Shown here: in pieces, positions 39,546-45,656 of the stretch
Layout: the number at the start of each line of letters is the position of its first letter
Numbering within the stretch: position 1 is the first letter of the stretch
DNA from: Pokkaliibacter plantistimulans
Lineage (GTDB): Bacteria; Pseudomonadota; Gammaproteobacteria; Pseudomonadales; Balneatricaceae
DNA: 45,656 bases
Direction: 5' to 3'
Assembly (NCBI RefSeq): GCF_003194385.1
Contig: NZ_LAPT01000122.1
Location: forward strand, 1-45,656
The notes under the pieces: generated by a model
What the model saw: only the letters and a program-made list of their open reading frames with translations
Databases searched by the model: none
What the model was told of the DNA's origin: nothing
Program-made: the position numbers and the translations under genes

Positions 39546-40337
39546 TCAGATTTTACAGTTGGGTTGTTTACCCTGAGCACGGGCCTGTTGATAGAGCGGT
39601 GTGGCCACACCAAGGCGCGCTCGCAGGTTGTCAATGCGGTGTGCAGGCGCAGGGTGCGTTGACAGCAGCTCCGGTGGTGTCGCACCGCCTTCTTTGCTCA
39701 TGTTCTGCCACAGACTGATGCTCTGCTCCGGATTGAAACCGGCGCTGGCCATGAGGTCCAGGCCAATCAGATCCGCTTCACTTTCCTGCGTGCGGCTGAA
39801 CGGCAGAATGACTCCGTACTGGGCACCGACGCCCAGTAGTTGCAGCATCTGCTGGCTGTTCTGGTTAGTGCCCGCAGCAGCACTGGCAATCGACAGCCCG
39901 GCCTGTGTGACGTACTGGGTGGAGAGGCGCTCGTTGGAGTGGCCAGCCAGAACGTGGCCGACCTCATGCCCGATGACGGCGGCCAGCTGGTCCTGATTTT
40001 TGGCAACCTTCAGCAGACCTGTGTAGACGCCTATCTTGCCGCCGGGCAGGGCAAAGGCGTTGGCATCGTCTGATTTGAATACCACGATTTCCCAGGCCTG
40101 TTTGCCATACTGGGAGGGAATTTCGGCGACGACTTTCTGTGCCACGCAGCTGACATAGGTATTCTGCTTTTTGTCATTGCTGATGGGAGTGTCCTTTTTC
40201 ATCTGATTAAAGGACTGCAGTCCCATCTGCTGAACTTCGGCATCGGGCATCAGTTTGAGTTGCTGCCGGCCTAAAGGAGAGGTACTGCAACCTGCCAGAG
40301 TGGCCAGCAGGCAGAGGGTGAAAGCGCTACGTAACAT
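39546..40337 (-). CDS. M48-family metalloprotease lipoprotein (LoiP/YcaL-like)
   Basis: A 263-aa lipoprotein. The lipobox LAGCS at residues ~14-18 marks a lipidated Cys, probably anchored to the outer membrane from the periplasmic side. The zinc site is HEVGHVLAGH near residue 125, with the third ligand in SRTQESEADLIGLDLMASAGF. The substrate block NAFALPGGKIGVYTGLL and the terminal STHPAPAHRIDNLR are family features. Such proteases take part in envelope quality control, and they cleave damaged or misassembled outer-membrane proteins. The gene stands alone with its own terminator. Confidence 0.92.
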   Translation of the reverse strand: MLRSAFTLCLLATLAGCSTSPLGRQQLKLMPDAEVQQMGLQSFNQMKKDTPISNDKKQNTYVSCVAQKVVAEIPSQYGKQAWEIVVFKSDDANAFALPGGKIGVYTGLLKVAKNQDQLAAVIGHEVGHVLAGHSNERLSTQYVTQAGLSIASAAAGTNQNSQQMLQLLGVGAQYGVILPFSRTQESEADLIGLDLMASAGFNPEQSISLWQNMSKEGGATPPELLSTHPAPAHRIDNLRARLGVATPLYQQARAQGKQPNCKI

Positions 40338-40437
40338 GGGTTATAGATACTCCGTTTCCATCCAGTGGTTTCTGTCGCTGAGAAACACTGCAGTGCCTGC
40401 CTGTCACCCATCCGGCAGCACTGCTCGCTGCCGTGTG

Positions 40438-41058
40438 TCAGTGCATTCCCAGCAATGTGTAAATTTCGTCAGCCATGTGTTGCGGATGATTATAGTCCAC
40501 TGTCAGGTTATAGCGCTTGTCACGAAAGGTCAGAACCAAGCTGGGGAAACCGCGCACGCCCCACTCCACGCACCGCTGAATCTCTTCCTGCAAGCGGATT
40601 TCGGTTTGTTCACTGTAAAGTCGTTCGGCAAACGCCTCTACCGGCAAGCCCAGGGCATGAGCGCAGCTGACCAGGGTGGAGGGTTCAGCAGGATTTTGCG
40701 CGTTGAGGTAATAGGCTTCCTGAATGGCACGAATCATGGCGTCTTCGGCATCCCAGAAGCGTGCAGCAATCACGGCACGGCAGGCCGGATAGGTACTGCG
40801 AACCGGTGTACATTCGGTCCAGAAGGCATGATTGAAAGGCGTGCCCAGGTTATGTTCGATGTGGCGCCAGGTCTGCTGAATCTGCTGACGCTGTTGAGGT
40901 GGCATAGGGGTTGTGCTGTCGGGAGCCAGCCCTCCCAGCAATCTCTCGCTGCTTACTCCCTCGGGAAGTGCTGCACGTAATGCCGCCCAGGTAGGAGCAA
41001 ATGCCCAGCACCAGCTGCACATCGGATCATGGATATAGTAGAGACGGGCCAGCGCCAT
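40438..41058 (-). CDS. DsbA-family (FrnE-like) thioredoxin-fold protein
   Basis: A 206-aa thioredoxin-fold protein lacking a signal peptide, so cytoplasmic. The active site is YYIHDPMCSWCWAFAP, with CSWC in the CxxC position, and the cis-Pro loop is VRGFPSLVL near residue 170. A helical insert lies between. It resembles FrnE/DsbA-like oxidoreductases rather than periplasmic DsbA. I start at MALARLYYI because the 33 codons upstream are not protein-like. It could act in cytoplasmic thiol repair or glutathione-linked isomerisation; the partner is unknown. Confidence 0.85.
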   Translation of the reverse strand: MALARLYYIHDPMCSWCWAFAPTWAALRAALPEGVSSERLLGGLAPDSTTPMPPQQRQQIQQTWRHIEHNLGTPFNHAFWTECTPVRSTYPACRAVIAARFWDAEDAMIRAIQEAYYLNAQNPAEPSTLVSCAHALGLPVEAFAERLYSEQTEIRLQEEIQRCVEWGVRGFPSLVLTFRDKRYNLTVDYNHPQHMADEIYTLLGMH

Positions 41059-41122
41059 GGCGGTGCATCCTGAAATGGAACAGAGCAGGCAGTTTAACGC
41101 GCTTTGCCGGGGAAGGGGACCG

Positions 41123-41145
41123 CTGCTCACCGCAACGGTGAGCAG
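41123..41145 (-). terminator. Hairpin downstream of the autotransporter gene
   Basis: The perfect stem ctgctcaccg / cggtgagcag (10 bp, 3-base loop) lies 28 bases beyond the autotransporter stop. It precedes the DsbA-like gene on the same strand. Confidence 0.55.
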
Positions 41146-41172
41146 GGTTTGTTTCAATGTACTGTCAGGTGC

Positions 41173-42987
41173 TCAGAAAGCGTAACGCAGGGTCGCACTG
41201 ATGGAAGTGGCCGAGGTGTTGCTGTAGGAAACAAGGCGGCTGGCCTGCAGGTCCAGATTGAGTTTGTCACCCAGTCTGGCCTGAGTACCTGCCATGACCT
41301 GACCAAAGCTGTCATCTCGCTCACTGATGGGAAGAGTGAATTTATAGGCAGGCAAGGTCACCAGTGCGGCGGTCACATCGTCATCGCCCTGAGCAAACTC
41401 CTTGAACCAGCTGACTCTTGCATAGGGTTGCCAGCGATCGCCTTGCCAGTTGAGCTGCAAGCCAACACTGCCAAGACCGGAGTCAAACTGCTGCTCATCA
41501 AACTTGAGCGAGGCGGCTTCACCGTCAGCAGAGTGTTCCTGATAACCGTCGAGATTGATGCGTTGTAAAGTAAGACTGGCGACAGGGCCATAATGCAGAC
41601 GACCGTAACTGAAGTCATAACCCGTCTCGGCACCTGCCATAAAGGAAATGCTCTTGGTATTGGCGTCCATGGTCCGTTTGGCAATGCCCAGATCAATTTT
41701 GCGTGACAGATCGTAGTCACTGCGGCTCACCGCAACCTGTCCATTCAGATACCAGCTTCCACGTTGATAGCCGCCATACAGGGCAAAGCCAAGTGTGTCG
41801 CGCTGGGCATCACCTTGTGCAAGATCGCTGTCGGCGCGGGCGTAGTGCAGGGCAAAACCGAGTGTGCGCTGATCATCAAGCCGTTTATCGACGCCTGTGC
41901 TGATGCTGTAAGGCGACTGATCTCCGGCAAACTCACCCTCATCGTTGCTATGTCCGCCAGTGGCATTCAGCCACCACTGGCTGCTGCCGATGGTACCCAG
42001 CGATGCCGTGCGCGCCTGACTCAGCAGCGTTTGTTGCCACTGCCGGTTCTGTTCGATGCTCTGCTTACCGACTTCGGCGATAAACTCGGGAGCGACGATA
42101 ATGCTGTAAGCGTAATCACTGAGGATCTGATGGGCTGCAGAAGTGGGATGAACACTATCGGCATAGAGATAGTTCAGTTCATCACCGGCGGTGTAGTTGA
42201 CGCCCGCCGAGCAGATCAGCGATGACGCGCTGCCGCAGAGTGGATCGGTGACATTAGTAAAACCATACAGGCCAGGATTGGCGGTGACTTCAGCGACCAG
42301 CGTGGTGACATCAACCGGGATGACCGCGATGCCTGCGGATTTAAGGCCCGACAGCAGGGTGCTGGTGTAGGTGCTGGATAGCAATGACAACTGCGCTGAC
42401 GCCGTGGTGCCGCTGCTGAGACCGAATGGTGTTTTGCCTATATCGGGAATGGTAGGAACGATAATGTAGCGGGCACCTGCTGCTTTCAGTGTGGCAATCG
42501 CGGTGACCTGCTCTGCGATAGTCGTCTGCAGATAACTGGTAGCACTGGCCAGATCCATTGTTGCTGCAACAAACAGATCATTGGCGCCTGCCCACACGGT
42601 ATAAAGCGCATTGGGATCTGCTTTCCCTCCCGTACTGCTTAGGTAAGTGGTGATTTGGGTGGTAACAGGAGAGGCTGTGGTCGCCGGATAGGAACCCACC
42701 CCGGGGGTGCCGCTGACTCGTGCCCCACCGGCTGCGTAGTTAGTTCCACCCTGGTTGGAGGGTGTTGCGCTGTAGCCGAAACGGCTGGCAAAGTCCTCGC
42801 TCCATACGTTGCCGGGGTTGCTGGTGAATTTTCCTGCATCGGGATTGATGGCCTGAATAATGGCATCGTAGTAGCCGGAGTCGGTCAGGCTGTCGCCAAA
42901 GAAAATAGTGTTGGAGTAGTTTGCTGCTTCGGCCACAGGCACCGATAGCAGAGATGCGCAAAGCATCGACAGTTTGAACAAACGCAT
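41173..42987 (-). CDS. Autotransporter GDSL esterase (EstA-like)
   Basis: A 604-aa outer-membrane esterase. The signal peptide (FKLSMLCASLLSVPVAEAA) is followed by a GDSL/SGNH hydrolase domain: block I FFGDSLTDSG with the catalytic Ser, GGTNYAAGGARV with the oxyanion Gly, VWAGANDLF with the Asn, and DSVHPTSAAHQ with the catalytic Asp and His. Residues ~330-604 are an autotransporter beta-barrel ending in the expected aromatic (TLRYAF). The passenger stays attached and faces outward, as in Pseudomonas EstA, where it hydrolyses esters and affects rhamnolipid and motility. The substrate here is not known. Confidence 0.92.
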   Translation of the reverse strand: MRLFKLSMLCASLLSVPVAEAANYSNTIFFGDSLTDSGYYDAIIQAINPDAGKFTSNPGNVWSEDFASRFGYSATPSNQGGTNYAAGGARVSGTPGVGSYPATTASPVTTQITTYLSSTGGKADPNALYTVWAGANDLFVAATMDLASATSYLQTTIAEQVTAIATLKAAGARYIIVPTIPDIGKTPFGLSSGTTASAQLSLLSSTYTSTLLSGLKSAGIAVIPVDVTTLVAEVTANPGLYGFTNVTDPLCGSASSLICSAGVNYTAGDELNYLYADSVHPTSAAHQILSDYAYSIIVAPEFIAEVGKQSIEQNRQWQQTLLSQARTASLGTIGSSQWWLNATGGHSNDEGEFAGDQSPYSISTGVDKRLDDQRTLGFALHYARADSDLAQGDAQRDTLGFALYGGYQRGSWYLNGQVAVSRSDYDLSRKIDLGIAKRTMDANTKSISFMAGAETGYDFSYGRLHYGPVASLTLQRINLDGYQEHSADGEAASLKFDEQQFDSGLGSVGLQLNWQGDRWQPYARVSWFKEFAQGDDDVTAALVTLPAYKFTLPISERDDSFGQVMAGTQARLGDKLNLDLQASRLVSYSNTSATSISATLRYAF

Positions 42988-43233
42988 AGCAGCCTCTGGA
43001 TGTTGTTATTGTTGATAAGCGCAATGGCGTCCAGCGTGTGGAGAGTTTCGTCCTGGACTGGACTGATGGTCAGCAATGCTGTGGGTACAGGCAATGACAA
43101 TAAACGGCAGTTTGGTTGACAAAAATATCCATATCTTTACGTGTTGATGCTGAGCGCTGTGTCTAGGTTCAAAGAGGTATCAGGAGCATTCACTAAATTG
43201 ATATGTTGCAGGGACTGTACAGGTCAAGAGAAG

Positions 43234-43308
43234 TGGAGCGGGTAGCGGGAATCGAACCCGCCTCACGAGCTTGGGAAGCTCGGGTAATAACCACTATACG
43301 ATACCCGC
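43234..43308 (-). tRNA. tRNA-Gly (anticodon CCC)
   Basis: On the minus strand the acceptor GCGGGTA pairs with TACCCGC. The anticodon stem CGAGC/GCTCG encloses TTCCCAA, giving anticodon CCC. The T-loop GGTTCGATTCC-type sequence (gggttcgattcccg) is present. The discriminator is T followed by an encoded CCA, as expected for glycine. It stands alone between estA-like and vanZ-like genes. Confidence 0.95.
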
Positions 43309-43382
43309 TTTGCAGATAAGTCCAACGGTACGCAGGCGTACTGGTTGTGTTTGAACGCCCATCAATCTAAAGGAACACTGGA

Positions 43383-43763
43383 ATGGAAATCAAGATGCCG
43401 CAATCGGGCTTGTCTGTCAGAACATGGCAGGTCGCTGCAATACTGTGCTGGGTGAGTGTCACCGTGCTGAGCTTGCTGCCCGGAGAAGATTTGCCTGCGA
43501 CATCGTTGTCGGACAAGCAGGAGCACTTTATTGCTTACGCCAGTATCACTCTGCTGTATTCGCTGGGCTGGCGGAATATTGCGCCGTGGCGCTGGGCTAT
43601 TGCGGCTGCCTGTTACGGTGTACTGATTGAGCTGGCGCAGAACCTGACCACTCGCACCCCGGATGTGCTGGATGCGGTGGCCAATAGTCTTGGCGCCGGC
43701 ATAGGACTGCTGCTGGTCGTGTTGCTTAACTGGATTGGGTTACTGAAGCCTGAGCGCAACTGA
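43383..43763 (+). CDS. VanZ-like membrane protein
   Basis: A 126-aa membrane protein of the VanZ-like group with four hydrophobic segments. Family marks are SLLPGEDLPATSLSDKQEHFIAYASITLLYSLGW, where the Asp-Lys-x-x-H-x-x-x-Y pattern is typical, and GVLIELAQNLTTRTPDVLDAVANSLGAGIG. The chromosomal homologues are of unknown function and are not linked here to glycopeptide resistance genes. AAGGA lies 8 bases before the ATG. The end overlaps the convergent pseudopilin gene by 38 bases. Confidence 0.85.
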   Translation: MEIKMPQSGLSVRTWQVAAILCWVSVTVLSLLPGEDLPATSLSDKQEHFIAYASITLLYSLGWRNIAPWRWAIAAACYGVLIELAQNLTTRTPDVLDAVANSLGAGIGLLLVVLLNWIGLLKPERN

Positions 43764-44307
43764 TGTTGCTGTTTTTTCCGCTTTCCTTAATACCATCGTT
43801 ATTGCTATCAACCGCGTAACGGGGGCGTCCGCTGATACTGAGAATCACGGCGTTGGCTTTGTCGGCACTGTGATCCGGTGGGCATATGGTAAATGTACCG
43901 AAGTTACTGGTAGAGCCTGCACGAGAGAAAGCTACATGGCGAACATGGTAGCTCGTGGAGATTGACGGATGAGAGCCTGACAGCGTGCTGATTAGCGGCT
44001 CATCGGTATCTCGCTGTTTATTTTCATTGCGATCCTCAAACAGAATCCAGTCATGCTCCCAGCTGGTGTTGCAGCTGAAACCATCGGTGCTGGGGCACAG
44101 TACCGTCTGATGACGACTGTCTACAGCGTGAATTCTGGCAGTGTAGAGGGCGCTGTATAGCTGATCCGTCTGGGCATTGATACGGTACTTGATCATCAAG
44201 TCAGAAAAGGAAGGGGCTGCGAAGGTGGCAATGGTTGCAAAGATGGCCAAAGTCACCATCGCCTCTGTCAGGGTAAATCCCTGTGAGGTTGTAGGCTTAC
44301 AGAACAT
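43726..44307 (-). CDS. fimT-like: Minor pseudopilin, GspH/FimT family
   Basis: A 193-aa prepilin. The type III signal is clear: a short basic leader ending in Gly (SQG), then FTLTEAMVTLAIFATIATFAAPSF, with the conserved Glu at +5. The C-terminal globular part (TLCPSTDGFSCNTSWEHDW-like, with LCPSTDG and ICPPD) fits the GspH/FimT domain, with paired Cys. It would prime or cap type IV pili, or take part in DNA uptake. In Pseudomonas fimT lies beside thiO, and here thiO is the divergent neighbour, which supports the name. Other minor pilin genes are not in this window. Confidence 0.85.
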   Translation of the reverse strand: MFCKPTTSQGFTLTEAMVTLAIFATIATFAAPSFSDLMIKYRINAQTDQLYSALYTARIHAVDSRHQTVLCPSTDGFSCNTSWEHDWILFEDRNENKQRDTDEPLISTLSGSHPSISTSYHVRHVAFSRAGSTSNFGTFTICPPDHSADKANAVILSISGRPRYAVDSNNDGIKESGKNSNISCAQASVTQSS

Positions 44308-44408
44308 GCTTGTTCTCCTGAATCATCCGTGATTTAGTCCTGTGCCGGATTGTAGTCTGATACGGCTTTATTGCCAGTGTCAGTTCAGGTTGAGGAGATA
44401 CCCCAAAG

Positions 44409-45527
44409 GTGCAGGCGGATGTCGCTCTGATTGGTGCAGGTGTGATTGGTTTGCTCAGCGCCAAGGAATTGGCAGAGGCGGGCTTGCGAGTAGTGCTGCT
44501 TGAGCGGGGAATGGCTGCTCGGGAAGCTTCCTGGGCAGGAGGCGGTATTGTCTCCCCACTTTATCCCTGGCGCTACAGTGACCCGGTCACTGCTCTCGCG
44601 AGCTGGTCTCAAAGTGCTTATGTTCACTTGGCGCAAGAGTTGCGAGAGATGACGGACATTGATCCTGAGTTGCGCCAGAAAGGACTTCTGATGCTGGGCG
44701 TGGAGGATGAGGAAGACGCTCTTGCCTGGGCGAGGCGGCACTATCGTCCGGTGCAAACGATCTTGCGCGATGAAATTCTGCGCTATGAGCCTGCTATCAA
44801 TATAGAGGTAGAACGGGGCTTGTGGATGCCGGAAGTGGCGAGTATACGCAACCCGCGTCTGGGGCAGGCTTTACGCCAGTATGCTATTCAGCATCCGAAT
44901 ATCACGCTGCTGGAAAATACCCAGGTCGAAGAGGTTCAGATACAGAACGACTGTATTGTGGGGTGCCGGACGGATCGTGGATGGGTGCATACCGATAAAG
45001 TGGTGGTCAGTGCTGGAGCCTGGAGTCAGCGCGTTTTGAGTGAGTTGGGTGTTAACGTACCTATCCAGCCTGTCAGAGGTCAGATGATGGTATTTAAAGC
45101 CAACCCGGGGCTGTTAAACAGAACCGTGCTGAACGGTGGCAAATACCTTATCCCGCGAGCGGACGGGCGTATCCTGGTGGGTTCAACACTGGAATACAGT
45201 GACTTCATTAAAGAAACTACAGCAGATGCTGCGATCGCCTTGCGTCATTTTGCGAATAAGCTGCTGCCAGCACTACAGACGCTAGAGCCAGAACATCACT
45301 GGGCAGGCTTGCGTCCCGGCTCACCCTCAGGAATTCCCTGGATCGGCGCTCTTGATAATGTCAAAGGCTTGTTCATAAATGCAGGCCATTTTCGCAATGG
45401 CCTGGTTTTGGCGCCTGCCTCGTGCCGCTTGCTGGCAGACATTCTTTGTGAGCGAACACCAATAGTGGATCCATTGCCCTATCGGCCCTCAGTAAGACAG
45501 ATGCATGTCGATGGCGATTGGTCATAG
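44409..45527 (+). CDS. thiO: Glycine oxidase ThiO-like FAD-dependent amine oxidase
   Basis: A 372-aa DAO-family flavoprotein. The FAD site is DVALIGAGVIGLLSAKELAEAGLRVVLLERG at the N-terminus; REASWAGGGIVSPLYPWRY is a strong ThiO signature. PIQPVRGQMMVF and the C-terminal HWAGLRPGSPSGIPWIG, with INAGHFRNGLVLAPASCRLLADI, complete the family pattern. It oxidises glycine to the imine used to build the thiazole ring of thiamine. The start is GTG, 11 bases after GAGGAG. It is divergent from the fimT-like gene as in Pseudomonas. Confidence 0.9.
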   Translation: MQADVALIGAGVIGLLSAKELAEAGLRVVLLERGMAAREASWAGGGIVSPLYPWRYSDPVTALASWSQSAYVHLAQELREMTDIDPELRQKGLLMLGVEDEEDALAWARRHYRPVQTILRDEILRYEPAINIEVERGLWMPEVASIRNPRLGQALRQYAIQHPNITLLENTQVEEVQIQNDCIVGCRTDRGWVHTDKVVVSAGAWSQRVLSELGVNVPIQPVRGQMMVFKANPGLLNRTVLNGGKYLIPRADGRILVGSTLEYSDFIKETTADAAIALRHFANKLLPALQTLEPEHHWAGLRPGSPSGIPWIGALDNVKGLFINAGHFRNGLVLAPASCRLLADILCERTPIVDPLPYRPSVRQMHVDGDWS

Positions 45528-45622
45528 TGCTTCTTATTATCTGAGTGCATAAAGACCCTTCGGTGCCTTTTGCGCTTGTGGTGGTCAGTTTTAGGGTGTT
45601 TTGCATTTTGTTGAGAAGAGTG

Positions 45623-45650
45623 TTGACAGACTCCCAGAAGTGCCTATAAT
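45623..45650 (+). promoter_or_regulatory. Strong sigma-70 promoter, probably for a stable RNA
   Basis: A consensus -35 TTGACA (45623-45628) and consensus -10 TATAAT (45645-45650) are separated by 16 bases. They are followed by GCGCCC, a GC-rich discriminator typical of rRNA and tRNA promoters under stringent control. The window ends 6 bases later, so the driven gene is not visible. Confidence 0.8.
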
Positions 45651-45656
45651 GCGCCC

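Noticed and set aside
43383-43763. Glycopeptide-resistance gene vanZ
   Set aside because: VanZ-like proteins are common in Gram-negative chromosomes; no van cluster genes are present.

Overview
The window looks like chromosomal DNA of a free-living, probably marine gammaproteobacterium of the Oceanospirillales / Pseudomonas-related type. This rests on gene content: a PvdA-type ornithine hydroxylase, several TRAP transporters, SlyD, an EstA-type autotransporter esterase, and thiO beside fimT as in Pseudomonas. No rRNA is visible, so the taxonomy is inference. Codon use is uniformly GC-rich except in one AT-rich gene at 1787-2341.

Layout. Positions 1-1723 hold three unrecognised or weakly recognised genes, the last with ankyrin repeats. 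Positions 1774-2400 are a complete stand-alone integron gene cassette: an AT-rich gene with a PD-(D/E)XK-like motif followed by an attC site, with no integrase nearby. Positions 2424-8275 hold an HSL-type esterase, a hydroxamate siderophore module (ornithine N5-hydroxylase, acyltransferase), a small membrane protein, a palindromic interspersed repeat (6361-6502) and a SyrD/PvdE-type peptide exporter. Positions 8369-11680 hold a DCC-family protein, a trans-3-hydroxy-L-proline dehydratase preceded by 21-bp-phased palindromes, two exported low-complexity proteins and a small hypothetical gene.

Positions 11795-24918 form the most coherent system, a divergent sugar-acid catabolic locus. On the minus strand lie a GntR regulator, an aldehyde dehydrogenase, an SMP-30 lactonase and an SDR dehydrogenase. 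On the plus strand lie an IlvD/Edd dehydratase, an HpaI-type aldolase, a three-gene TRAP transporter, a GH31 glycosidase and a TauE/SafE exporter. Together they would import an acidic sugar or glycoside, hydrolyse it, oxidise it to a lactone and aldonate, dehydrate and cleave it to pyruvate plus an aldehyde, oxidise the aldehyde and export the product. This enzyme set matches the sulfoquinovose Entner-Doudoroff (sulfo-ED) pathway. However, the GH31 enzyme lacks the known sulfoquinovosidase residues, so the true substrate is open.

Positions 24928-32555 hold a DUF2164 gene, an orphan amino-acid-type binding protein and a four-gene, translationally coupled Yej/Opp-like peptide importer. Positions 32720-38806 hold an exported protein, a Cache-type class III nucleotide cyclase and a TAXI-TRAP transporter with DUF1850. 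Positions 38924-45527 are housekeeping: slyD, an M48 lipoprotein protease, a DsbA-like protein, an autotransporter esterase, tRNA-Gly(CCC), a VanZ-like protein, a fimT-like pseudopilin and thiO. The window ends in a strong sigma-70 promoter with a GC-rich discriminator, probably for a stable RNA just outside. No phage, CRISPR array or insertion sequence was seen.
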